Positions 1-10,661 of a DNA stretch of 64,000 nucleotides are shown in pieces (within the stretch, counting starts at the first letter, position 1; the number at the start of each line of letters is the position of its first letter). This DNA comes from Costus lasius (lineage: Eukaryota > Streptophyta > Magnoliopsida > Zingiberales > Costaceae): assembly GCA_027563935.2 (NCBI GenBank), contig CM050449.1, forward strand, positions 71,886,556 to 71,950,555. Direction: 5' to 3'. The translations under genes and the position numbers were made by a program. The notes beneath the pieces were generated by a model that saw nothing but the letters and a program-made list of their open reading frames with translations, did no database searches and was not told the origin of the DNA.

Positions 1-967
1 CAGGCGTCATCTTTACTTTTAATAAAGCTATAATCTCTCACAGCTTCATCAAATCGAAGATTCCAACTTCGAGATACTTGCTTTAATCCATAAATGGATT
101 TCTTCAGCTTGTAGACCTTACTTGTGTCTGCAGGATGGATGAATCCATCAAGTTGTGTCATGTACAAATCCTCTGTCAACTTTCCATTAAGGAATGCTAT
201 CTTAACATCCATCTACCATATCTTATAATCATGATATGTAGCTATAGCAAGTAGAATATGAATGGATTTGATCATGGCAACTGGCGAAAAGGTCTCATCA
301 TAGTCCACCCCGAGGACCTGTCTAAATCCCTTAGCCACTAGTCTACCTTTGAATGTAACTATGTTGCCATCCATGTCACTCTTCCTTTTGAAGACCCATT
401 TACACCCTATAGGTTTTATCCCATCAGGCAACTCAACCAAATCCTAGACTTGGTTAGCCGACATGGAATCCATTTCGGATCACATGGCTTCAAGCCATCT
501 CTCGAAGTCCGGTCCACTGACCGCCTCATCATAGGTTCTGGGTTCATCCTCAATGATGAAGATCCCATCGTGTTGCCCGGCAACCGGTACAGGTGAGACC
601 TGTGTCTGAGCCTACATGGGACCTGTGTCTGAGCCTCAGGTTGCCCAGCAACCGGTGCAGGTGGCTCAAGTTCCATCTCTTTGTCTTGTGGTTGCACTTA
701 GACCTCATCCAAGTCAAACTTGCTCCCACTGACTTCTCTCATGAGAAATTCTTTCTCTAGAAAGACAGCACCCCGAGCAACAAAAACTTTGTTCTCAGTG
801 GGAACATAGAAGTAGTAACCCTTTGTTTCCTTTGGGTACCCCACAAAAATACATTTATTAGGTTCTAGCTTGCTAGAATCCTGACGCTTGACATAGGCCT
901 CACATCCCCATATCCTGATAAAAGAGAGATTAGGGTGTTTCCCATTCCATACCTAGTATGGTATCTT
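1..967 (-). pseudogene. Ty1/copia family-B polyprotein fragment (integrase end to reverse transcriptase), antisense
   Basis: Read on the minus strand this is the middle of a copia polyprotein. The end of the integrase core (around 890-967, matching 30255-30330 on the plus strand) is followed by the basic linker, then the start of reverse transcriptase with GCKWVFKRK, ETFSPVA and a degenerate M-D-V-K motif. It runs out of the window at base 1, so the RT catalytic D-D motif and RNase H are not seen. An in-frame TAG near 215 breaks the RT, and the linker near 580-650 has a short direct duplication and frame changes. The closest relative in the window is the copia at 29858-32199. The integrase part ends abruptly at 967 at a junction with copied filler DNA. 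It is a dead fragment, not a gene. Confidence 0.85.
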
Positions 968-1070
968 GCCTCACATCCCCATATCCCTTGGCGGCTTGGC
1001 TTGTTTCCTTCTTCTCTTGGCACATCCTTTCTCTTGGTGGCGCAAGTGAAGTGGAGCATCTCCCTAAGGC
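968..1070. repeat. Templated filler DNA: 19-bp and 84-bp local copies
   Basis: Bases 968-986 repeat 897-915 exactly. Bases 987-1070 repeat 1470-1553 with one visible mismatch (G versus C in GAAGTSGAGC). The two copies lie end to end between the antisense copia fragment and the sense LTR. This is what is left when a double-strand break is closed by synthesis that copies nearby templates. Confidence 0.8.
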
Positions 1071-1833
1071 ACAATTTGCTTCATAAGGAAGCAATTGGCG
1101 CCTCCCCCCTTTATCCCTTATGGTATGAATGCCTATATGGCAATGCTTGGGGCGCAAGGCAAGGCCTTGGCGCACAAAGAAAGGCATGGGCACAAAAGGA
1201 ATGGTTGAATGAGAATTATGGAAATGTCTTGGAGACTTTCCTTATCTCAAACCTTCTCATCCTAGCCGCCCACTTGTCTTGATCCTAGCCTTTCATAAAC
1301 CGCCTCTTGCCCTATAAAAGAGAACCTAGCCGACCCCTCTTATGAGTGATTAATCCTTGAAGGCGTGAACACAAGAAGAGGGGCGAGTGCTACGAGCAAG
1401 GGCGCATCTTCCTTCTTCCATAGCCGCAAGCTTCTCCCTCCTTTCCTCTTGGCGCAAGGAGCTTTGGTGCTTGGCGGCTTGGCTTGTTTCCTTCTTCTCT
1501 TGGCACATCCTTTCTCTTGGTGGCGCAAGTGAAGTCGAGCATCTCCCTAAGGCTTTGATCTTCTTCTCGAGGCTAGCACCGAGCGTGGAAGAAGAGAACT
1601 CAAGAGATCCGTGTGTGTGAGACTGCAGAGGGTGCACACTTGGGCGCCTACATCGGCATCACTCCAAATCGCTTTTAAGGTATTTCTTAACTCATCGTGT
1701 CGACTCTCTTGCTTGCGATCTTCACTAGGTTTTTGGGACTGGCCTGTTTCGGGGACATTCTTCCGCTGTGCAATGTATGTATGTATGTCCATGACTCTGA
1801 AAAATTGTAAAATGTCCCCGGGGTTTCCCAACA
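1071..1833 (+). mobile_element. Family-B copia LTR, 3' part only, sense
   Basis: This aligns with the downstream part of the family-B LTR at 32220-36289: the shared TTGGCGCCT-type stretch, the promoter region, the block rich in GGCGCA and CTTCTTCC, and the final part containing CCTGTTTCGGGG. It ends in CCCAACA at 1833, two bases before a primer binding site, so it was the 5' LTR of an element. The first roughly 1.1 kb of the LTR is missing and filler DNA takes its place. Short ORFs inside are not credible genes. Confidence 0.8.
1313..1320 (+). promoter_or_regulatory. TATA box of family-B copia LTR
   Basis: TATAAAAG lies in the LTR about 520 bp before its end. The related LTR has TATAAG in the same context near 33651, so the site is conserved between copies. 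It probably sets the start of the retrotransposon RNA. No transcript evidence is available here. Confidence 0.55.
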
Positions 1834-1834
1834 G

Positions 1835-1846
1835 TGGTATCAGAGC
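1835..1846 (+). other. Primer binding site, initiator Met tRNA
   Basis: TGGTATCAGAGC is complementary to the 3' end of plant initiator methionine tRNA and lies one base after the LTR end. It is the minus-strand primer site of a copia element and fixes the LTR boundary at 1833. Confidence 0.9.
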
Positions 1847-2903
1847 GGCTTGCAAGACTCGAATGATGTTTTATGCTTCTCTTTCATGCTCACATGCCAT
1901 ATCTCTATTTTCGTAAATAGCATGATGCATGGCGAACGATTTTTCTAAGTAGGAAAAATTAGGGTTTCTTGTTTCTATCATCCTCTCAATCTCTTTTTGA
2001 TTTTTGGACTATTTTTCTTGTTTGATTTAAAGATCAAAGGCGCACGTAATTTTGTCAAGTAGGACGGGCATTGTGTCTTCGGACTGGCCAAGTCTCTTGA
2101 TCTGACAAAATTGCTTGCCGAAAGGATCTCTGAAATCATCATGAAAAATAAATCGCAATTGACCAAAAGAGTTGTGAGAAGAAGATGAGAAAAAGAGACT
2201 AGTTTTATGAAAAAGTAAAATTTCAGACTTTATGTTTTTCATGAGCATGTAGAATTGCATGAGTAAATACCTTGATTGTGCATGATGTTGTGATCATTAG
2301 TCAAGCCCCCCTTTGCATGCCTGTGATGTATCCTCGTGAGGCCTGTGTGCCGCTTTTCTTTTTGCTTTTAACTAAGAAGAAGATTAGGGTGGCGCATGTA
2401 CTTGGAACTTGGTGCATGCATACCCTGCTCAGTGGCGCAAGTTAGGCATGGGCGAACCCTTGGGTTTGAGAGCTAGCTAACTTGGCTTCTTGCATTGTGG
2501 CGCATCCTCATTGGAGGAAGACCATGGCATTGGCCGAACCTATGGGGAACTTTTAAAGTGTACCTCTAGGGTTTCAGAGCTAAACCATGAGAGAAGGACC
2601 TTGGAGCCAACCTTGAAGTTCAAGCTAGAGGTCGGCTAGGCTATGTCTAGTTTTTGGGGCTTGAGTTGTAGGACAAGAGTTGAACCTCTTTCATGGCATG
2701 GATTGGTTCAATGTCTTGAATAGGATATGATCACATCATTCTTTACTGCTTTTATTATTATCTGCAGAAGCATGCCTGTAATGTTTTATCGTTATGTTAT
2801 CACCATAGGATTGCATGCCTGTAATGATAGACATAAGATAAAACTGAGATGATGAGACCTTAAACAAAAACCCTCAATTAAAATATCAAGTCTGGTAGCC
2901 TTC
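1847..2903 (+). mobile_element. Untranslated leader of a family-B copia
   Basis: Follows the primer binding site and precedes any gag. I find no credible protein. From about 2760 it aligns loosely with the leader of copia #3 (41390-41490), sharing TATCACCATAGGA, ATTGCATG and AAAATATCAAG. It stops at 2903, where an LTR in the opposite orientation starts. The gag-pol that belonged to this leader is not present as such. Confidence 0.6.
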
Positions 2904-4430
2904 TGTTAGGGAATGCCGGGTGTAATTTAAAATTTTGCAGTCCCAGGACGCAGCGGAAGAAGCATTACACCCGAAACACATTCCGGTCCCAAGGATCCAT
3001 GCGAGAGAGAGAACACAAGGATGTGTTAGGGTTAGTACCTTTATTGCTTGTTAGGATGAAGGTGCCAAGTTGAAGACGCTCAAGTGCTCGTCCTCTATAG
3101 TATCCACGCGTCGACTCCTTGATCGTTGCTCCCTTCCACGCTTGGTGCTAGCCTCGGGAAGAGAATCAAGCCTTTGTCACTCTCTTCAAATCTTGCGCCA
3201 CCTCCAAGGTAGAAGCGCCAAGAAGAGATGTGGAGGAAGATGATGCGCCAAGTACTTCCTTATTCTTCTTTGCTTGCGCCACCTCCAAGGTGCGCCTATG
3301 GCCAAGGAACGATGAGGGCTTGTGGCAAGAAGACACCACCAAGCACAAAGAATCCTTGCACCAGAGAAGATGAGAAGAAGAAGAAGGACTTGCGGCTACA
3401 AAGAGGAGGAAGGTTGCGCCACCTTGATGTTTTCGCCCTTTGCCCTTGCTCACACCTCCAAGGAATCGAACCAACCACCAAGAGGGGGTGGCAAGGGTCC
3501 TATTAATAGGACAAGAGGCGGCAAGGGCAATGGCTAGGATCATGCCAAGTGGGCGGCTAGGATAAAGGAGTCTTGAGGTAAGGAAAGTCTCCAAGACTTT
3601 ACCATAAACCTCATTCAACCTATCCTAATTTGCCCAATGGCCATATCAGCCCAAGACATGCCTTAGAGGCATGCATTCCATCCAAGGAGAAGGGCTAGGC
3701 GCAACATCCATGAAGAATTCGGCTAGGGTGGTTTCTTGGGAGAAATTAGGGTTTGAGGTAAGGTAAGTCTCCAAGACATTACCATATTCCTCACCCTACT
3801 ATCCATATGCGCCCAAGAACTTCCCATAAAAGTTCTCAAGCCATATCAGCCCCAAGACTTGCCTTAGAGGCAAGTATTCCATCCAAGGAGCAAAGGGGGA
3901 GGCGCCTAATGCTTCCTTATGAAGCAGCATGCGCCCACTTCACCCCATTATGCCCTTGGCGCCAATGGGGTATAATTCTTCCCCATTATACCCTTATTTG
4001 CTTATACTTCTTCATGATAACTAATTATTGGGCCTCATTGGATAATGGGCTAGCCCAAACTTCATGGCATGAGTTGATTAAGCCATTGGATCCAATCCAA
4101 TGCAACCCTAATCCAAATGTGACCAATCTAGGTCAATTTCGGGTCAACCTGCCAAAAATGAAGTTTGGCTCCAATAACTTTCTTCCAACTCATCAGGCCC
4201 ATTGGCGCTGATGAAATCTTCCAAATGGATCCAAGTTATCCAATAACTTGATCCAAAGGCTTCTGATTAAAGCAACGTCAAGAGTCTATTGCGTGTGACC
4301 CCGTAGGATCCATATGACGATGGCAATGATGTAAACATCATAAGTAGTGAGGGGTATCTAGCAACACATCACTACTACCCATGTCATAGGACTTAAGTCA
4401 TTATGGCAATAACTCCTAACAAGCAACGAG
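2904..4430 (-). mobile_element. Family-B copia LTR fragment, antisense
   Basis: On the minus strand this matches the family-B LTR from about 0.7 kb to its end. It begins with TGTTAGGG, the reverse complement of an LTR end, followed by GCAGCGGAAGAA as in other family-B LTR ends, then the GGCGCA-rich exon-like block, then GAGGGGTATCTAGCAACACATCAC. The U3 terminus, which would read like the first 700 bp of 32220 onward, is missing. No primer site or coding sequence adjoins it. It is a truncated LTR, perhaps a decayed solo LTR; the right edge is uncertain by tens of bases. Confidence 0.7.
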
Positions 4431-4746
4431 GATTCCCATTGCATTACAGATCCCTTTGCCTAGATGAAGGGGAATCGCATGGGTTGGCGATTGGCATGGA
4501 TAGCCTACCGGTGATTAGTGCTTGAACTCTCTGTGTATCTTATCTCGCCTGAGCGGGACGCGGAGATCAAGTATGAAAACTGGATCCCATCTCACTAAAA
4601 GAGTTTCACTCTTTCGGGCTGTTTTATTGGATTTTCAGTCAGATAAAATAGTGAGAAAAGAATCATTCTTAAGTCCTGGATTGATTCTAACATGCATACT
4701 GACCTTGTTGTTCTTGTTATGTTGTAGATTCCTGCAGCAACGAACA

Positions 4747-7700
4747 CCACAGGGCTCAATTTGCGATCCATATTGGAAAGAGAGAAGTTTGCTGGGCCAA
4801 ACTTCTCAGACTGGTACAGACAGCTTAAGATTGTTCTCAAAGCTGAGAGGAAGCTGTATGTCCTTGAGTCGGCAATACCGGCTCAACCCGCTGCGAACGC
4901 TACAAGAGCGGTTCGAGATGCTTATGAGAAGCACGTCAGTGATAGTACTGATGTCGCTTGCCTTATGCTTGCGTCAATGACGCCCGAGCTCCAGCGTCAG
5001 CATGAGGATTTGTCAGCTATTGATATTATAGCAAATCTCAAAATGCTGTATGCTGCACAGGCAAGGACAGAACGCTATAACTTGATAAAACTTTTCTTTC
5101 ATAGCAAACTGACTGAAGGGAGTCCAGTGGGAGCTCACGTACTCAAGATGATTGGGTACAAAGAGGCTCTAGAGAAACTGGGACATACCATCAATCAAGA
5201 ACTTGTTGTAGACATTATTTTGCAGTCTCTCCCGACTTCTTTCGATCCGTTCATCATTAATTTTAATATGAACAAAATCGACTGTACTCCGGCAGAGTTG
5301 CTGAACATGCTCTGCACCACAGAGTAGACTCTTGAGAAAGGAAAGCCTTCATCCTCTGTCTTAATGGTTCCTTCAAGGAATAAGAAGAAGGGGAAGAAGG
5401 GCAAAACCCCTATCAAGAACTATAACAAGGCTTTGAAACAAAAGGTGAAGCGGTCAAAGGACAACAGATGTTTCCATTGTGGCCAGCTGGGTCACTGGAA
5501 GAAGGACTGTAGAGCGCTCCAAGGAGAGAAGAAGGGAAGCAAGCCTTTCACTTCTGGCTCAGGTATTTACGTGACTGAAGTCATGGTTGCTTCTTCTATT
5601 TCATGGGTGTTGGACACTGCATGTGGAGTTCACATTTGTTCAAATGTGCAGGAACTCAAGAGAAGAAGACAGGTGGGACAGCATGAGGTGGACCTACGAG
5701 TTGGAAACGGGGCACGGGTTGCTGCTGTTGCTGTAGGAGAATATAACATCTCTTTACAATCTGGACTTATATTAGAACTTGACAATTGTTATTTTGTACC
5801 AAGCATAACTAAGAATATTATCTCTATTCCTGCTCTTGTCAGGAAAGGCTTTTCTTTTGAATGCAAAACTTCATAGTGTTGTATTTCATATGATAATATT
5901 GTTTATGCAACTGGATCGATTAACAATGGGTTATACATGTTGGACATGGAATGTTCTGTACAACAAATTGATAACAAAAGGGCCAAGTATGTTGATGACA
6001 GCATCTTGCTATGGCATAGTCGTTTAGGCCATATTAACAAGAAGCGCATTAAGCGGTTGCATGATCATGGACTGCTGGGATCATTCTCCTATGAGGAGCT
6101 TGATACATGCAAAGCTTGTTTAATGGGTAAAATGGCGAAGAATCCTTTTACTAATAAAGGTGAAAGGGCTTCAGGTTTACTTGACCTTATTCACAGTGAT
6201 GTGTGTGGGCCGTTTAGTAAACATGCCAGAGGTGGCTATTCATACTTCATTACTTTTACTGATGATTTCAGTAGGTATGGTTATGTCTATCTAATGAGAC
6301 ATAAGAGTGAATCTTTTGACAAGTTCAAAGAATTCAAAAATGAAGTACAGAATCAGTTAAGCCAAAATATCAAGGCACTTCGTTCAGATCGAGGTGGAGA
6401 ATACTTGAGTCGTGAGTTTACTGACTATCTGAAGGAGTGTGGGATTATCTCACAGCTCACTCCGCCAGGAACACCGCAATGGAATGGTGTGTCCGAGAGG
6501 AGAAATAGAACCTTATTGGATATGGTTCGTTCTATGATGAGTCAGGCTACTCTACCTTACTCCTTTTGGGGATTTGCACTGGAAACAGCTGCAAAGGTGC
6601 TAAACCGAGTGCCATCCAAGGACGTTTCAAAGACACCATATGAGTTATGGTATGGGAAACAGCCGAGCTTGACATTTATCAAAATCTGGGGTTGCGAGGC
6701 TTATGTCAAAAAGCTCGCCTCTGGGAAACTGGAAAGCAGATATGATAAATGTATATTTGTCGGTTACCCTAAAGAAACTAAGGGTTATTATTTCTATGAT
6801 CCCAAAGAGAACAAAGTATTTGTTGCTCGAACGGCTATTTTTCTTGAGAAGGAATTTCTTCTGCAAGAGGCCAGTGGGAGAGAAATAAAGCTGGATGAAA
6901 TTCCAGAAGAGGGACAAAGTATTCAAGCTCAGTTGGATGAGCCTGAGCCAATAGATCAGGTTAATGTTCAACCTGAGGCTCAGATATTACGGGAACCGCG
7001 TAGATCGGGAAGGATTCATCGTTAGCCTGAGCGCTATGACGGAGTCTACATCATTAATGATGAACCCCTCACTTATGCGGATGCGGTCAGTGGACCGTAA
7101 TCAGCAAGATGGCTTGAAGCTATGCGAGCCGAGATGGACTCCATGTCAGAAAACCAAGTCTGGGATTTGGTTGATCCGCCTCCGGGAGTAATCCCTATAG
7201 GCTGTAAATGGATCTTCAAAAAGAAGAAAGACATGGACGGTAACGTGGTTACCTATACGGGCAGGCTAGTTGCGAAAGGTTTCAAACAAATCTACGGGAT
7301 AGATTATGATGAAACTTTCTCTCCTGTAGCCATGTTCAAGTCCATTCGAATCATTCTCGCGATAGCAGCATATTATGATTATGAGATCTGGCAAATGGAT
7401 GTGAAGACCGCTTTCCTTAATGGAAAACTGGAAGAGGATGTGTATATGACACAGCCTGAAGGTTTCATCAATCCATCAGAACGTCATAAAATATGCAAAT
7501 TAAAGAAGTCCATTTATGGACTAAAACAAGCATCGAGAAGCTGGAATATTCGTTTTGATGAATCAGTTACTGAATTTGGTTTCATCAAAAATGAAGATGA
7601 CCTGTGTGTATACAAAAGGTTTGGTGGGAGCGTGATTACTTTCCTAGTCCTCTTCGTCGATGATATTTTGATCATTGGAAACGATATTCCTGATCTACAT

Positions 7701-8498
7701 GCGGTCAAGGCATGGTTAAGAAAATGTTTCCAGATGAAAGATTTGGGAGAAGCAGCCTATGTATTAGGTGTGGAGATCTACAGAGATAGATCTAATAGGC
7801 TTCTCGGGCTGTGCCAGAGTACTTACATCGATAAGGTCCTGGAGAGATTCCATTTAGAAAATTCTAACAGAGGATATCTTCCAGTCAGACATGGTCTGAA
7901 TCTTTCAAAGAGCCAGTGTCCTCAAACACAGTCTGAGAAAGATGAGATGGACAATACGCCTTATGCTTCGGCTATTGGGTCCATCATGTATGCGATGTTA
8001 TGTACTCGCCCAGACGTCGCTTACGGGTTAAGCGTGATCAGTCGGTTCCAAAGTAATCCAGGGAAGGCACACTGGATTGCAGTCAAGAATATTTTGAAAT
8101 ATCTTCGGAGAACCAAAGATATGTTCTTGATTTATGGAGGTCAGGAAGAACTCAGTATTGAAGGATATACTAACGCTTCGTTCCAATCTGACCAAGACGA
8201 TTTTCGATCGCAATCAGGCTATGTTTTTAGCTTGAATGGAGGAGCAGTGGTGCGGAAGAGTTTCAAACAGTCAATTGTTGCTGATTCCACAACAGAAGCT
8301 GTGTATGTTGCAGCCTCAGAAGCATCAAAGGAGGCAGTATGGATTCGTAAGTTCGTTCAGGAACTTGGTGTTGTTTCTTCGAGTGCAGATCCATTGGTTA
8401 TCTTCTGTGATAACACTGGAGCAATTGCATAAGCAAAGGAACCACGGTCACACCAGAAGTCCAAGCACATACAAAGAAGGTTTCATTTGATCCGTGAG
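4747..8498 (+). pseudogene. Copia #1 gag-pol, in frame but with nonsense codons
   Basis: Domains in order: gag; a CCHC knuckle (CFHCGQLGHWKKDC, about 5470-5510); protease with DTAC in place of the usual D-S/T-G-A (about 5614); integrase with the H-H-C-C finger and D-D-E residues (about 6010-6500); reverse transcriptase with QMDVKTAFLNG and FVDD (about 7394-7670); RNase H with EGYTNASF, where the Asp seen in copia #3 is Asn. Start-codon context is lost at about 4750. The frame is kept throughout, but stops lie at 5325 (TAG), 5874 (TAG), 7023 (TAG), 7098 (TAA) and 8430 (TAA). The coding sequence resumes at 28028 beyond gypsy #1. Confidence 0.9.
8494..8498. other. Target site duplication (left copy) of gypsy #1
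   Basis: GTGAG just before the gypsy LTR is repeated at 28028-28032 just after it. Joining the flanks restores the reading of copia #1 across the site, so the insertion boundaries are exact. Confidence 0.92.
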
Positions 8499-8973
8499 TA
8501 TAACATCCCACATTCTTAACCCCAAACAAATGGCACAATTCACAAATGATACAGGATGTTTCATATAAGATCGATCATATGCTAGGTAAAACCGAGTTCA
8601 AGAAAACACGATCTGAAAAAAAATCATAAATCCATACACACAAATTCACAAAACTCAAATCTCATAAGGGTACCTGCCACCACGCAATACTTGCACTAGA
8701 CATATGCAAGTTACAGGGTATATCAAAACCGATTGCACGGAATGTACAACAAGCCGAAATTCAAAACAAAATCACAAAATCGATTTTATAAACCCATACC
8801 AAACACCGAAACCAGGCTGAAGCCCGCGGTGACACAAAAATCAAACTCATTTAATTGCCACAATCAGGCAACACAAATTCACATAGTTCACATGGTTCAC
8901 ATAGTTCTTAAAATTCATATTCGGCCACAGCCGGCCTCAAATTAATTAAGCATAATCATAGGGCCACAACCGG
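8499..8973 (-). repeat. Gypsy #1 3' LTR, outer piece
   Basis: Matches 24914-25405 of the other LTR, except for a missing short duplicated CACATGGTTCACAT unit and an occasional substitution. It stops at the motif CCGGCA, where copia #2 begins. Short ORFs here are LTR shadows. Confidence 0.9.
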
Positions 8974-10641
8974 CAGGGAACCCCTTTCAAGAGGGGGGGG
9001 CGAAACCCTAATAGGAGGCGCAACAAAATTTCTAGCGGAATCTAGGGTTTCCTATGCGATCTTAAAGCATGTAATATGATCAACTTATAATGAAAAGCGA
9101 TACTCACCATTGCCATCACTTGGATGGTGTCTTGGAATGAGAGAGCGAAATGGATCTCCTCCTTAGGTGGCGCACACAAGGTGATGTCGCCTACTCTTTG
9201 TTGATCCTTGTGCTAGCAAGGTTCTCCAAAGGTTCTTGTCGAGTGGAAAGGATGAGAGATCTCCTTGGCGAAAACTTCCTTGTCGTCTTAGCTTCTCCTC
9301 CACGCGAGAATGCCTCAAGACCCTCTAGCCAAGCGCGGCGACAAGGTGTGAATGAAGCGAGAGAGATGTGACCACGCTTAGGAGTCGTGGTTTCTAAAAA
9401 TAGAAAACCACTCCCACGTTCGCACTTCGGTTTTACCCAAGCGCAAACTTCTCTTCACTTTGAACCATGCGCTCATTCATGAGCCGGTTCATCACGGTTT
9501 GGTCCAAGACCAATATCCCAAGCAATATGGTCTAGATCTTAATTAAACCCTAAGGCTTCAGATCTAACCGTCGATCTCTTTGATGCTCTTGAATCTGACC
9601 GATCTAGCATCCATTCTCTCGATCGAAGCTTACCGATCTCAAGCCCTAATCAATCAAACATGATCAGACCAGATCTCACTTACAATCAGAGATTAAATCC
9701 CTTTAAACTGAACCTGAACAATTCAGTCCACACGATCTGACTTAAGTAAGCCATATCATCAAATTGTGCGACCCTGAGGGTTTCCTCTAAATGTCGGTAA
9801 CGATAATTCTCATTATCACGAACAGTGAGGGGTATCTAGCAACACATCACTGTCTCCCGATATAAAGGAAAGAGTCTTCCAAGACTACACCCAAACCACA
9901 GCACAAGTGTGAATCAACTCACAAGGCATGCATATTTCCTTTGCCACTGGATGTTCTTATTGGACAAGCTTGTCAAGCTTGTAACTCCAATATGATAAGC
10001 ATGATTAGATCAGATGAACACAGTCACCTGGGTATGGCCATACACTCTCTCAATCATCTCATCCAGGGGGCCCCTTTAGAACATCACACTCCTTAAACAA
10101 GGAGACGGCAATCCTATGTCTATCACTAGTGCCCTAACCTGATTCAAGCTCACCATCCAAGATTAGTCTATAATCATTATGTTTCAAATGATATTGAACT
10201 ACCTCAAAACAATGACAATCATCATTTAGAAAACACAAGTGATCTCAAGTCAAAGGAAATGTGCCACTTGTCACATTCAAGGAATATTCACATTGCGACA
10301 AACAATTGAACATCCTAGTAGGGTCTGTCCAGTACATCCCATGTACCCATGAGTCTACATCTTATTCCATGATTCGAAGCATCCTATAAGATTAGAACAC
10401 ATATTAGTCTCAATCATATCAAGGCTGTCTCATGTTCACCAAGATATATCGACTAAGGACATAACTTGCATGTCAGCTCAGCTGAACAGCTTTGAGACAT
10501 TATTCAGAAGAACAATATATTGCAGCAGACAATGTAGCTAACTGAATAACAACCATGCCTTTATAAACATAACAGTTTATTACATGATACAGATACATTC
10601 CCACAGGCCTCAAACATTAGCCTTAAGGGCATACCCCAACA
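8974..10641 (-). repeat. Copia #2 3' LTR
   Basis: About 1,668 bp, matching 16380-18056. By eye it shows about twenty single-base indels and only a handful of substitutions relative to that copy, plus one 11-bp difference after CCCACGTTC. Ends at CCCCAACA next to the polypurine tract. No separate gene is in it. Confidence 0.9.
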
Positions 10642-10658
10642 ATCTCCCACTTGCACTT
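10642..10658 (-). other. Polypurine tract of copia #2
   Basis: On the minus strand AAGTGCAAGTGGGAGAT directly precedes the TGTTGGGG start of the 3' LTR. It is the plus-strand primer site for reverse transcription. The same tract precedes the 3' LTRs of copia #1, #3 and #4. Confidence 0.85.
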
Positions 10659-10661
10659 AAT

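Noticed and set aside
3166..4211. Several ORFs of 60-150 codons on both strands
   Set aside because: They lie in an antisense family-B LTR whose purine-rich blocks stay open by chance. None is kept in the other LTR copies.
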